Below are positions 40,910 to 50,093 of a DNA stretch of 64,000 nt, one piece after another. Under the pieces are notes generated by a model, which had not been told where the DNA came from, made no database searches, and worked only from the letters and a program-made list of their open reading frames with translations. The first letter of the stretch is position 1, and each line of letters begins with the position of its first letter. A program made the translations under genes and the position numbers. The DNA comes from DASQZT01 sp963728965 (lineage in GTDB: Bacteria; Acidobacteriota; Terriglobia; Bryobacterales; Bryobacteraceae): NCBI GenBank assembly GCA_963728965.1, contig CAVSMH010000002.1, positions 496,001-560,000 on the forward strand. Direction: 5' to 3'.

Positions 40910-41790
40910 ACAGGATTCAATTCGGAGAGGGCGCCTGCGAAAAGACGCTACGGTACCTGGACTCCTATCTCAGCAACGAGCTGCTGGTCGAGACGAACCA
41001 CGAGGTGCTGCGGCACCTGGAGGGCTGCCCTGCGTGCACGGCCGAACTCGAAGCGCGCAGCCGCTTGCGTACGCGGCTGAAAGCCGCCATCGAGCGGCAA
41101 AGCGTTCCCCCCGAACTGGCCGCCAAGGTGCGCGAGCGGATCCGCTCCCGGCAGGCGCGCGCCTGGCTGGGGACGGGCTTGACCCGGATGGCCGTCGCGG
41201 TAGCCGCGGGGCTCGCCATGTTTGCCGTGCTCTGGACGCGTACCGGCTATGAAAAGCTGCCGGTCACTGCCGACCGCAGAGTGCAGGACACCTATATTCA
41301 GCGCGTGTCCACTGCCCTGGGGGCGGTCCTGAAAGTCGGGCTGGGCGATCACATCCACTGCTCGGTGTTCCGCAAACCTTCAAAACCGGCCACGCTGGAA
41401 CAGATGCAGACCGACCTGGGTCCGGCCTACCAAGGTCTTCTGCCCCTGGTAAAAGCGGCCATTCCCGAGCGTTTCCACATCATCATGGCGCATCAGTGCA
41501 GCTACCACGGACGCAAATTCGTCCACTTCACGATGCACGACGGCCACGAGCTCGTTTCGCTGGTCATCGCCCGAAAGCAGGATGGCGAGGCCCTGGCAGG
41601 GCTCAAACCTGTGCTGCGGCCCTCGGGCATTCCCATCTATCAGTCCGGCACCGAGCGATGGCAGGTGGCCGGTTTTGAGGCGGGAGGGTATCTCGCGTTC
41701 GTCGTTTCGGAGATGAAAGGCAACGCCAACCTGCAGATGGCCGCCGGCCTGGCGCCCTCGGTCCACGAGTTCCTGGCGGACGCGGCATGA
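40906..41790 (+). CDS. Zinc-binding anti-sigma factor (ZAS domain) with C-terminal sensor
   Basis: A 294-residue membrane anti-sigma factor. The ZAS motif is present: His37, Cys41 and Cys44 in HLEGCPAC, with His32 and Cys11 nearby. One transmembrane helix (about 92-110, RMAVAVAAGLAMFAVLW) separates it from a roughly 180-residue extracytoplasmic domain that contains a His/Cys-rich stretch (GDHIHCSVFRKPSK; MAHQCSYHGRKFVHFTMHDG), suggesting metal or redox sensing. Coupled to the sigma gene and the next gene by ATGA overlaps. Confidence 0.9.
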   Translation: MNRIQFGEGACEKTLRYLDSYLSNELLVETNHEVLRHLEGCPACTAELEARSRLRTRLKAAIERQSVPPELAAKVRERIRSRQARAWLGTGLTRMAVAVAAGLAMFAVLWTRTGYEKLPVTADRRVQDTYIQRVSTALGAVLKVGLGDHIHCSVFRKPSKPATLEQMQTDLGPAYQGLLPLVKAAIPERFHIIMAHQCSYHGRKFVHFTMHDGHELVSLVIARKQDGEALAGLKPVLRPSGIPIYQSGTERWQVAGFEAGGYLAFVVSEMKGNANLQMAAGLAPSVHEFLADAA

Positions 41791-42455
41791 CCGCGCTGGT
41801 ATCTTATCCTGCGGGGGACGAGCGCCGATTGTGGTTCCAGGCGTGCACTGCCATGCGGATGCGGTACTTCTTACACACTCTCGGAATGCTCCTCCTCGCG
41901 GGCGCCGCTGCCGGCGCCGCCACGCCGCGGGCTGACGATGCCGCAGCTATCACCTTGCCCGCCGGTACTCGTATTCACATCCGGCTGGCACAATCGCTCG
42001 ATACGAAACGGGACCACCCCGGCACCCCGTTCCTCGGGCACGTGTCCGCCGCCATCGTACGCCATGGAGAAGTTGTAGTCCCGCGAGGAACGCCTTGCCG
42101 CGGGCACCTCGTCGAATCTAAACCGTCAGGCCGCCTGAGGGGCCGGGCCGTGATCCGGATGAGCCTCGATTCCGTGGAACTGCGCGGCAGACACTACCGC
42201 ATCGTTACCAGCGATCCGACGTTCGTGAGCAAGAACCACAGAAAACGCAACCTCGCGTTCATTGGCGGCGGTGCCGGGACGGGCGCCACCATCGGGGCGA
42301 TCGCCGGCGGACCCGTGGGTGCCGCCATCGGCGTTGGAGCGGGAGCCGCCGCCGGCACCACCACGGCATTCGTTACCGGCAAGCGCAATCTCCACCTCCC
42401 TGCTGAGAGCCGCGTGACCTTTGCCCTGCGTTACCCCGTCCGCCTCCGCGGCTGA
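41787..42455 (+). CDS. Exported TrbI/VirB10-like protein with glycine-zipper helix
   Basis: A 222-residue protein with an internal signal-peptide-like segment (MRYFLHTLGMLLLAGAAAGA), a VirB10-like fold (LPAGTRIHIRLAQSLDTKRD, GEVVVPRGTPCRGHLVES) and a glycine-zipper hydrophobic helix (IGGGAGTGATIGAIAGGPVG). The signal peptide favours a start at 41853 or 41859; ATG 41787 gives the longer frame and an ATGA overlap with the anti-sigma gene. Envelope-associated; probably regulated by the ECF sigma. Confidence 0.75.
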   Translation: MTALVSYPAGDERRLWFQACTAMRMRYFLHTLGMLLLAGAAAGAATPRADDAAAITLPAGTRIHIRLAQSLDTKRDHPGTPFLGHVSAAIVRHGEVVVPRGTPCRGHLVESKPSGRLRGRAVIRMSLDSVELRGRHYRIVTSDPTFVSKNHRKRNLAFIGGGAGTGATIGAIAGGPVGAAIGVGAGAAAGTTTAFVTGKRNLHLPAESRVTFALRYPVRLRG

Positions 42456-42457
42456 GA

Positions 42458-43444
42458 TCAACCCATCCACTTCGGGTTGCGCGCCGTTCCGTCGAACATC
42501 GAGCCGGTCTTGAACAGCTCGTAGCGTCCGGTCAGCGATGCCTCCCGCGTCCTTGCCAGCAGCGCCGACAGTTGCGCCTGGGTCAGGGGCTGGAAGGTGC
42601 GCACCGCCTCGAAGGCCTGGTCGAGCCCCTTCAAGTCCGGGATTCCGTTGATCACCACGGAGGTCGGCAGGCTCAGCGCATAGTGCAGGCACTCCGCCGG
42701 CGTCGCGATCTTGTTCTGCACGATGGCGCCGCTGGCCATCGGCTTCATCCCCAACACTGCGATCCCCTGCTCCACCAGTTTGGGCACTACCTGGTGTGCG
42801 AAACTGCGGAACTGCGCGTCCAGGATATTCAGCGGCATCTGCGCCGAATCGAAGTGGAACTGGTGCGCCTGGGCCTCCTCCATCATGCGCAGGTGCACGA
42901 TCGGATCCTTGTGGCCGGTGAAGCCCATGTAGCGGATTTTCCCCGCCTTTTTGGCTGCCAGCAAGGCTTCGGCCGGCCCGTTGTTGAAGAACCGGTCCGG
43001 ATCTTCGAGACGGATGTTTTCGTGGAACTGCATCAGGTCGATGTGATCGGTCTGAAGCCGGCGTAGTGAGTCCTCAATCTGGCTCGTCACCGCGGCCCGC
43101 GTGCGCCCATCGAACTTAGTCATTAGGAAGACCTTCTGGCGGTACCCGTCGCGCAGTCCCTTGCCCATCCACTCTTCGCACTTTCCGTCCATGTAGTCCC
43201 AGCAGTTGTCCATGAACGTGATGCCGCGATCGATAGCCGTGCGGATCAGCTTGATGGACTCGTCCTCTGTCTTGGGCACGCCGATGTGGTACCCGCCCAG
43301 GCCAATGGCCGAAACGCGTTCACCGGTCTTGCCGAGCTTCCGATAGATCATGTCACCGGAGCGTTCATCGGCCGCGAAGAGATCGCGGGCCAAGAGCGTG
43401 CCGAGCGCCAGCCCGAATTTGCGACGATCGAGACTGCCTGCCAT
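42458..43444 (-). CDS. Exported aldo/keto reductase
   Basis: A 328-residue TIM-barrel NAD(P)H-dependent oxidoreductase. The N-terminus SLDRRKFGLALGTLLA is Tat-like, with the mature enzyme starting near 25. The catalytic tetrad is Asp79, Tyr84, Lys110 and His141 (FMDNCWDYMDG, LMTKF, MQFHENI). AGGAGG and TAGAAT precede the ATG in a conventional promoter/RBS arrangement. It converges with the ECF operon end (2-base gap). Substrate unknown. Confidence 0.9.
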   Translation of the reverse strand: MAGSLDRRKFGLALGTLLARDLFAADERSGDMIYRKLGKTGERVSAIGLGGYHIGVPKTEDESIKLIRTAIDRGITFMDNCWDYMDGKCEEWMGKGLRDGYRQKVFLMTKFDGRTRAAVTSQIEDSLRRLQTDHIDLMQFHENIRLEDPDRFFNNGPAEALLAAKKAGKIRYMGFTGHKDPIVHLRMMEEAQAHQFHFDSAQMPLNILDAQFRSFAHQVVPKLVEQGIAVLGMKPMASGAIVQNKIATPAECLHYALSLPTSVVINGIPDLKGLDQAFEAVRTFQPLTQAQLSALLARTREASLTGRYELFKTGSMFDGTARNPKWMG

Positions 43445-43601
43445 AATCCGCCTCCTGGCCCATTCTACAATCGGGAGACAGGCGGCGTGCGACTTCCGAG
43501 CCCGCCACGAAAACTGCGATCCCGGCGAGCGCCGAATAGAACTCGTCGCTCTGAGGCGCAGCCTCGTTAGTGATTTAGCGGCCGGAAGTTCCTCCGGGCT
43601 G

Positions 43602-44720
43602 CTAGAGGGAATTCAGGTAGGCGATCAGGTCCGTCATCTGCTGTGCGTTGAAGCGCGGCCAGGCCAGGTTCTTCTGTTGCATCCGGTCGAGCATGCGCGG
43701 GCCGTGGTCCCAAAGCGCCGCGACCATGGTGATATCCGAGTAGGCGTCCTTGCCTTTGGCAAGGTTGGGGGCGCCGCTTGCGGGATCGTTGTGGCAGGTG
43801 GCGCAGTTCTTGTCGGTGAACACCTTCTTGCCGCGATCGGCGCTGCCCGAGCCCTGAAAATACTGACGGGCCCAGATGTAGGCCAGGATCTGCCGCATCT
43901 CCTCCTCCGACAGCGCTGGCGGCGCGGCTTTCATCCGCGCCTTCATGGCGGGCTCATGGTTCCACATATCCACCGCGATCTGGGTGAGCGTCTGGTTGCG
44001 GAGCCGCTTTTCCAGCGCCAGGTTGCCGGTGTGACATCCGGCGCATCCTTTGGCCTGGAACAGCGACGCACCGGATTCGGTAGCGGGGAACTTGAAATCG
44101 CGCGAGACGTTGCGGGTTTCGGGCAGGTTTTGAAGGTACACGAGTATGTCGGTAAGCTCTTGCGCGGTAAGGGGTGCCCAGGTGAGCTTCTTCTGGGCGA
44201 AGGCGTCGCGCATCTTGGCGGCATGGTTCCACATCTGGTCGGCCAGCACGAGCGGGTCGGCCAGCGACTCCCATTTGCCGACCGGCGGGGCGCCGGCGGC
44301 GTTCGAGGCCGTAATCCCGTGGCAGGTGTCGCAATGCCTGGCCGTGAAGAGCCGCTTCCCGCGGCCGGCATCGCCGGGCTGTTCGAAGTAGCGCGCCGAA
44401 ACGAAAAAGGCAAACAGGTCGGCCGCCGCCTCCGCGCTGAGCTGGCTCTTGACGATGCCCTGTTTCTTCATGGCGGCCCACATATCGGGTGCGTGATTCC
44501 ACATCAGGCTCGCCATCACGGCCGGTGTGAAGTCGCGGTCGATCCGGCGCCCCAGGTCCGGCGCGAGCGTGCCGCCCTTTCCATTGAGGCTGTGGCACTG
44601 CACACACTGCTCGGTGGTGAACAACTGCTCGCCGCGGCGCGCGTCACCGGGGATGATGCCGGCCGCGAACCCGCTGAAAGCTGCCAGCGCGCCCGCGGCG
44701 AATACTCGAACCCTGATCAT
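43602..44720 (-). CDS. Tetrahaem cytochrome c with four tandem modules
   Basis: A 372-residue exported protein with four class I-like c-type modules. Haem-binding motifs: CVQCH (39-43), CDTCH, CAGCH, CATCH. Each module also has a conserved M-W-[ND]-H or L-W-D-H segment (SLMWNHAPDMWA, QMWNHAAKMRDA, DMWNHEPAMKAR, ALWDHGPRMLDR) that may supply axial Met/His ligands. Signal peptide about 1-20. Encoded 12 bases after the barrel gene, so likely the periplasmic electron donor or acceptor of the conduit. Confidence 0.92.
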   Translation of the reverse strand: MIRVRVFAAGALAAFSGFAAGIIPGDARRGEQLFTTEQCVQCHSLNGKGGTLAPDLGRRIDRDFTPAVMASLMWNHAPDMWAAMKKQGIVKSQLSAEAAADLFAFFVSARYFEQPGDAGRGKRLFTARHCDTCHGITASNAAGAPPVGKWESLADPLVLADQMWNHAAKMRDAFAQKKLTWAPLTAQELTDILVYLQNLPETRNVSRDFKFPATESGASLFQAKGCAGCHTGNLALEKRLRNQTLTQIAVDMWNHEPAMKARMKAAPPALSEEEMRQILAYIWARQYFQGSGSADRGKKVFTDKNCATCHNDPASGAPNLAKGKDAYSDITMVAALWDHGPRMLDRMQQKNLAWPRFNAQQMTDLIAYLNSL

Positions 44721-44731
44721 GACTCGGTCTC

Positions 44732-46750
44732 CTATCTGGTCAGGCGCAGTCCGGTCTGGAAGAGATGTGTTCGGAACGGTTCGTAATTGTAGAACAGCTC
44801 ATTGAAACCGTACCAGCGCCACTCGGTGTTCCAGTATACGTTCTTGTGGATGGGAAGTGAAAGCCGCGCCAGCGGCTCGTAGTACCGCGTGGGGCGGCTG
44901 CCGGAGGAGACGAACAGGGACCCGCCCAACGTGAGTTTGCCTCCAGGCAGCCCGGGGAGGGTTACGTCGACCGCCGATGTCGCCGTGTGCGCCCGTTCGC
45001 GGTACACCGATGTCGATGGAGCCAGAAACAGTCCCAGGTACCGGATATCGGAAGACACCGTGGAACGGTCGTACTCCGCCGTCACGGTGACCCGTTTCCC
45101 GCCGCCCGGCGTCCAGAACGCGGACAGGGAGTTGCTGCGGCTCTGGAAATCGAAATTGATGTCCGTGGCCGGATTCTCGTTGTGGAGCACGTGGAAATTC
45201 GCCTGCAACATGAGCGAGCCGGTGGCCTGGTAGCGAACTCGGGCCCGCGCGCGGTGATAGTCGTTCAGGCTGGTGCGGAAATAAACCCGGTCGCTCGACG
45301 CGCCTTCATAGTCGAGGTGCACGTTGAGTTTCTGCCATGGGCGCACATCCACGCCAGCCAGCCCCACGTTACGTTGGAGCTTTCCGGAAACCAGCAGCCC
45401 GGACTGGCTCAGTTCCCCGGCCAGCACCGTCGCATTCCCCCAGACGTAGCGGTAGCCGCCGCGCAGCGTGACTTTCGAGGTGAGATCGAATAACACGTCG
45501 GTCTGCTGCTGGTTGAAGTTGACGAATTGGCCGTACACCAGCGAATTAATATCGGTCTGGTTGGCGCCGGCGCCGGCCAGCAGAAGCTGGGTCGTCACCA
45601 GCGAGGAAGCCGCGTCGTGGAATCGGTCGGTCATCCACGACTCCACAATGCGGAGCCGCCCGAACGGGCGCAGTTCAAAGCCGGCGTTGCCGGTGCTGTG
45701 CGGCTGGTTGGCCGCTCCCGTCCCCAGATTCGACTGGCCGCTGTACAGCAGCAGCGTCTGCAGGTTCGCGAGCTGGCCGAAAGCGAGATCGGTGTAGCGG
45801 GCATCCGTTTTCGGCTGGCTGAAGAGGAACTGGGCATTGACGTCGAGCCAGGAAGCCGGCCGCGCCGTGAACAGGCCCTTCTCATAGATACTGCTACCGC
45901 GCACGCCAAGCGCCTGCGCCAGGCCGGTAAGCGCCTGGGTTTGGCCAAAGACGGTACCGGGCGTGCGGTCGCCCGGGTTGGACCCGCTGAAGTAGGCCTG
46001 ATCGTCGTTGCGGAAGGTGGTGCCGCCCTGTTCCACGGTCACATGGAAGCGGCTGAATTCGAAACGCACTCCGCCGCGGTAGCTGTTGGTGCCGTCGTTG
46101 AGCTTCACCGGCACGGCGTACTGATTGTTCGAATCCTGTACCCAGGTCTCAACGCCGGTTCCGTACCCCGAATTGTGATCGTAGGCAAGGTACGGGATGA
46201 TGCGCTTGCCTGGGAACAGGTCCAGCGAGAAGCTGCCCATGCGGCGGCGAATATCGAACGCCCGCTGGTCGAAGCCGCCCGGCGCGAAGGGATTGGCGAA
46301 TGACGGCACAGCGTTGAAGTAGGCGATATTGCGGTAGTCCGCGCGCAGTTCGTAAATGCCCAGCTTGCGCATGTTCAGGTGCGCCGTGCTGTATGGGTCG
46401 TCCCCCCAATTGTAGGCCTGGACATCCATGCGGTCAAAGAGGCGTTTTTTGGGGTCCTGGACAGTGAAGTCGAGTCCGAACAGTTTGGGGCCTTCACCCA
46501 GGTTGACCACACTCCGATACTGGTTGAAGCTGCCGCGGACGTCGGTGAGCCACCGGTAGCCGAAATCGATGCTGCCGGAAAACCACTGCTCCGCGGTGGG
46601 GGCCGGCGATGCCGCCGCTTCGGCTGCCGCGGGCGCGGGCGCCGCCTGGGCCGGCGTGGTGGGCTTGGGCTCTTCCGGCTTGGGCGGAGCGGCGGGCGGC
46701 TGTTGCGCGAACGCCGGGGCGAGCAACAACAAAGCCGTCAGGAATTTCAT
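44732..46750 (-). CDS. MtrB/PioB-like outer-membrane beta-barrel
   Basis: A 672-residue outer-membrane protein that would sheath the decahaem cytochrome so electrons can cross the membrane. Signal peptide MKFLTALLLLAPAFA, then a Pro/Ala-rich linker and repeated amphipathic beta strands typical of a large barrel (GSIDFGYRWLTDVRGSFNQY; many alternating-polarity strands to the end). The CxxC of Shewanella MtrB is missing. The start overlaps the DmsE-type cytochrome gene by 4 bases, as in mtrA-mtrB operons. Family relation is by architecture and context; exact sub-family uncertain. Confidence 0.85.
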   Translation of the reverse strand: MKFLTALLLLAPAFAQQPPAAPPKPEEPKPTTPAQAAPAPAAAEAAASPAPTAEQWFSGSIDFGYRWLTDVRGSFNQYRSVVNLGEGPKLFGLDFTVQDPKKRLFDRMDVQAYNWGDDPYSTAHLNMRKLGIYELRADYRNIAYFNAVPSFANPFAPGGFDQRAFDIRRRMGSFSLDLFPGKRIIPYLAYDHNSGYGTGVETWVQDSNNQYAVPVKLNDGTNSYRGGVRFEFSRFHVTVEQGGTTFRNDDQAYFSGSNPGDRTPGTVFGQTQALTGLAQALGVRGSSIYEKGLFTARPASWLDVNAQFLFSQPKTDARYTDLAFGQLANLQTLLLYSGQSNLGTGAANQPHSTGNAGFELRPFGRLRIVESWMTDRFHDAASSLVTTQLLLAGAGANQTDINSLVYGQFVNFNQQQTDVLFDLTSKVTLRGGYRYVWGNATVLAGELSQSGLLVSGKLQRNVGLAGVDVRPWQKLNVHLDYEGASSDRVYFRTSLNDYHRARARVRYQATGSLMLQANFHVLHNENPATDINFDFQSRSNSLSAFWTPGGGKRVTVTAEYDRSTVSSDIRYLGLFLAPSTSVYRERAHTATSAVDVTLPGLPGGKLTLGGSLFVSSGSRPTRYYEPLARLSLPIHKNVYWNTEWRWYGFNELFYNYEPFRTHLFQTGLRLTR

Positions 46751-47706
46751 CGCAGTAACCCCCGGTCAACATAGGAACCGTGCACCTTCTGGTGGCACGT
46801 GGTGCAGTTCTGGAACCGCGGCAGGCGCAGGTCGTGAAAGGCCGGCGGAACGGTACCCAGCGTGCCGTTGGCCGGCGTCGCCGGCGCGGGCAGGTTGGAA
46901 TGGCACTCCAGGCAGACGAAACGCACTTCGTGCCGCGTCAGCATCCGCGGATTCGCCGAACCGTGCGGCTCGTGGCAACTGCCGCAGCCCTCCAGTTTCA
47001 CCGGGGCGTGCTCGAAGGGGAAGGGTCCGCGCAAATCGCCGTGGCAGCGGAAGCAACCCCGTTCATTGGCGTTCGCCGTCATCATCATGCGCGGCATCAC
47101 GCTCCCGTGGGGATTGTGGCAATCGACGCATGACATCGCGCCTTCGGTGAGGCGGTGCTTGTACGGCTTCTGAAAGCTGGCCCAGACATCGGCGTGGCAC
47201 TGGGAGCACTGCCGGTTGACCTCCGGCGCTTTCCGCGCCACTAATCCCTGGGGACCGTTCTTATGGATGGCGTGACAAGACACGCAGCTCACCTGGTTTT
47301 TGGCATGACTGCTATTGATCCGCCCGACCTGAGTGGGCTGGTTGAGATGGCAGGTGAGGCAGGTTTTGTCGGTTTCTGCGGGCTTGAGCTTGGCCGGATT
47401 CCGAATGTCGGCCGCCGACATCGACTCCGCATGTTTGCTGCCCGGACCGTGGCAGGATTCGCAGGCTTTGTTTTCCCAGCCGCGCTTCTTGTCGGTTTCC
47501 ACCAGGTGATGAGGATTCTGCTGGAACGCCTTGAATATGTCCTCATGACACCCCTGGCAGGTTTCGGAGCCGACGTATTCCGCCGGTTTGTTTTCCGTGG
47601 CAGGTGCAGGCGGGGCCGCGGGATTCTCCTGGAAGCCCCACAAAGGCGTAATAAGGAGTGCCGCCGTCAAAAACACTAAGCGCACAGAGGTCCGGCTCTC
47701 CGGCAT
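46747..47706 (-). CDS. Decahaem cytochrome c, DmsE/MtrA family
   Basis: A 319-residue exported decahaem cytochrome predicted to form the periplasmic/intra-membrane haem wire. Ten CxxCH motifs are present (CQGCH, CESCH, CLTCH, CVSCH, CSQCH, CVDCH, CFRCH, CGSCH, CLECH, CTTCH). A signal peptide follows the chosen start at 47706 (MPESRTSVRLVFLTAALLIT); the frame is open to 47802. A 12-bp inverted repeat sits just before this start. The stop overlaps the barrel gene start by 4 bases, the mtrA-mtrB arrangement. Confidence 0.93.
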   Translation of the reverse strand: MPESRTSVRLVFLTAALLITPLWGFQENPAAPPAPATENKPAEYVGSETCQGCHEDIFKAFQQNPHHLVETDKKRGWENKACESCHGPGSKHAESMSAADIRNPAKLKPAETDKTCLTCHLNQPTQVGRINSSHAKNQVSCVSCHAIHKNGPQGLVARKAPEVNRQCSQCHADVWASFQKPYKHRLTEGAMSCVDCHNPHGSVMPRMMMTANANERGCFRCHGDLRGPFPFEHAPVKLEGCGSCHEPHGSANPRMLTRHEVRFVCLECHSNLPAPATPANGTLGTVPPAFHDLRLPRFQNCTTCHQKVHGSYVDRGLLR

Positions 47707-47709
47707 ACC

Positions 47710-47738
47710 GGGGAATCCCCGAGTAACGGGGATTCCCC
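47710..47738 (-). repeat. Perfect 12-bp inverted repeat before the decahaem MtrA-type gene
   Basis: GGGGAATCCCCG (47710-47721) and CGGGGATTCCCC (47727-47738) are exact reverse complements around a 5-base loop, and each arm is itself nearly palindromic. It lies 3 bases upstream of the chosen start. It could be a translation-blocking hairpin, a processing stem between two cytochrome genes, or a pair of protein-binding sites. Confidence 0.55.
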
Positions 47739-47826
47739 GATCTGCCACGGAGCAGGTAGGCGCCGGCGACACACGGCGGAATAGCCGGTATAGGGTCGTC
47801 ATGTCTTAAATAACAATGGTAAATCG

Positions 47827-49944
47827 TTATTTCCCGGCGTGGACCTTTTGAACGTCGAAATCGGCTCCGGCGCCGTGGCACACGTCACAACTTTCCCCGA
47901 ATTTCGAGTCGGTTTGGGAAACGGAGTGCGAAACCGCGGCCCGGGTCTGGTGACATGCCGTACAAGCGGCGGTGGTAGCCGGCGCCGGATTGAGCATGCC
48001 CTGATTATCGATGACCGGGTTCTTATCGATGGGGAATACGGTCTCCGAGTTGTTGACGTGGCACATGTAGCATTTGGCGGTGTCGCCCGTCGAACCGCTC
48101 GGGGTGAAGACCGGGTAGCGGACTTCGCTGAAATCGTTATGGGTGCCGCCGAACCCGACGATGGTATAAGTCGTCCCGAAATCGGAGGTCATTTTTTCGC
48201 CGGTGTGGATCTTGTGGATCATCAGCGCGAAATCGATGCTCTGCGCCGGGGCGGTTTTGTCGTCGGCGTTGACCGCCACCCCGCGCCGTGCGGCATCGTT
48301 CTCGTCGGAGTTGTGGCACAGCACGCACTGTTCGATCTGGTTGCGGTTTTCGCCGTGCAGCGACAGGAAGGAGTGGCAGTTGTTGCACTTGGCGATATCC
48401 ACCACCTGGCGCCGCGGCTGGACCTTCGAACCGTCGACGGAGAAGTAGACAACCTTGTTGATGGCTCCGTACTCGGTAGTCTGCTCCTGGGTGGTCCCGG
48501 GCAGGATCACATAGTTACGCCGCGCTTCCATGCCGATCGCAAACGTGCCGGTAGCGTCAGCCGGGATGGCATGCGCAAACGTGTAGGTGCAGGTGCCATC
48601 GGGACTGCATTTAGCCGTGGGAACCGGGTTTTCGGACACGTAACCCTTGGTGGTGACTCCGGAGCCGAAACTGGTCTTGCCGTAGTCGGACGTGGGGCCC
48701 GCCATCACCAGGCCAATGCGGTTGTTGCCGCCGGTCATGTCGGCCATGGAAAGGCCGTTGTCGGCGTTGTCGCGGATGGTGAAGGTAACCGTGGGAGCTT
48801 TACCCGCCTCACCGTTTTCGACCTTCAGGATGTCCACCTTGACGCCCGGCGCGTTGGGCGCCTGCGTGGGCACGGTGTGCGCGCCGCGGATGGAGGCATC
48901 CAGCTCCAGTTCGCCTTTTTCTACGTGACATTGCGAGCACTGCTTGTCGTTCACTTGGGGCAGGTTGACGTGGTTCTTGCCGCTGGCGAAATTGACGTTG
49001 TCGTGGCATCCGCCGCAAGCCGCGCGGGACGGATTCTTGATCCAGGCGTCCTGCTGGGCCGCACCGGTGGTGGATTCGTGGCAGAACTCGCAGCGGCGGG
49101 CGTCCGACGGCATGGCAACATTGGCCCACGAACTGGAGCCGAGCTTGTAGGGGTTGCCGGCTTGCGCGTTGGGAGCCTCTTCGCCCATGTGGATCTCGTG
49201 GATCATGACCTTCATGTCCGCCGAGTTGCCGTTGGCGTCATTGGTCTGGGGCGTGTGGCACATGACGCAGAGTTCCATGCTGCGCCGCGTGCCGCCATGG
49301 AAGGCGAGCGAATCATGACATTTGTTGCACGATTGGGTGCGGATGACGTCGCGGTCCACCGTCACCTTCGAGCCGTCCGGCACCCAGGTGTAGACGGCGT
49401 CGTCGTAGTTGGTGCCCAGGTCGAATTCGGTCAAGTTGCGCGAGCCGTACACGCCGACGCGATGAGTGGCGGTGGGGTCGAAATTCGCGGGCGCCTTGGC
49501 GACGAACGTGTAGACGTAGTCGCCTACCGCCAACGTCTGCGTTTTGCCGGTGTTGCTCTCGCCGCCGGCGCGTGTGGCGCCGTTGCTCACGCTGCTGATG
49601 TAAGAGACGTATTGACTCTGCCCTTTCGGTATGTAAGCGATCAGGAAACGGGGCGAGATGGTGCCCGGTGTCTGCACGCCCGCCAAGTCGAGTGGAAGAC
49701 CTTTGGGATCCGACAGTTTGTAGTGGACGCTAATGGTGCCATCCTTGGCAATATCGGCGGACACGATGCTGATGACGAAACCGGGCCGAACGAAGTTCAC
49801 CGTGTTGGCATCGGCATAAAAGGCCTTGTCATAAGGTGTGAAGACGGTTTTCTTACCCGCGCCCATGAGGGCCAGCGAACCGGCGACCGCAGCGAACAGC
49901 GCCGCGTAACGGCCTACCGTGAAAACCGGAGAACGAAAACGCAT
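47827..49944 (-). CDS. Decahaem outer-membrane cytochrome c, OmcA/MtrC family (copy 2)
   Basis: A 705-residue exported decahaem cytochrome. Ten CxxCH motifs: CNKCH, CVMCH, CEFCH, CGGCH, CSQCH, then CNNCH, CVLCH, CYMCH, CTACH, CDVCH, split by an immunoglobulin-like insert (VTFTIRDNADNGLSMADM), the OmcA/MtrC layout of two pentahaem and two beta domains. ATG 49944 is chosen from the signal peptide (RSPVFTVGRYAALFAAVAGS) and GGAGG upstream. No lipobox cysteine is present, so attachment to the cell surface must differ from Shewanella. Paralogue of the upstream gene. Confidence 0.95.
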   Translation of the reverse strand: MRFRSPVFTVGRYAALFAAVAGSLALMGAGKKTVFTPYDKAFYADANTVNFVRPGFVISIVSADIAKDGTISVHYKLSDPKGLPLDLAGVQTPGTISPRFLIAYIPKGQSQYVSYISSVSNGATRAGGESNTGKTQTLAVGDYVYTFVAKAPANFDPTATHRVGVYGSRNLTEFDLGTNYDDAVYTWVPDGSKVTVDRDVIRTQSCNKCHDSLAFHGGTRRSMELCVMCHTPQTNDANGNSADMKVMIHEIHMGEEAPNAQAGNPYKLGSSSWANVAMPSDARRCEFCHESTTGAAQQDAWIKNPSRAACGGCHDNVNFASGKNHVNLPQVNDKQCSQCHVEKGELELDASIRGAHTVPTQAPNAPGVKVDILKVENGEAGKAPTVTFTIRDNADNGLSMADMTGGNNRIGLVMAGPTSDYGKTSFGSGVTTKGYVSENPVPTAKCSPDGTCTYTFAHAIPADATGTFAIGMEARRNYVILPGTTQEQTTEYGAINKVVYFSVDGSKVQPRRQVVDIAKCNNCHSFLSLHGENRNQIEQCVLCHNSDENDAARRGVAVNADDKTAPAQSIDFALMIHKIHTGEKMTSDFGTTYTIVGFGGTHNDFSEVRYPVFTPSGSTGDTAKCYMCHVNNSETVFPIDKNPVIDNQGMLNPAPATTAACTACHQTRAAVSHSVSQTDSKFGESCDVCHGAGADFDVQKVHAGK

Positions 49945-50093
49945 ATACTGAACCTCCGCGAAACCTGGCCAGGCAAAAAGGGGCCGAGCCAGCGATACAG
50001 ACGTCATGGGTCTGTGTTACTGAAACACCGAAGCGGCCGGGTGGGGCCCGGCCGCGCTGCGGTGAAGCGAGACTACCTTTACAGCTCTACGGA

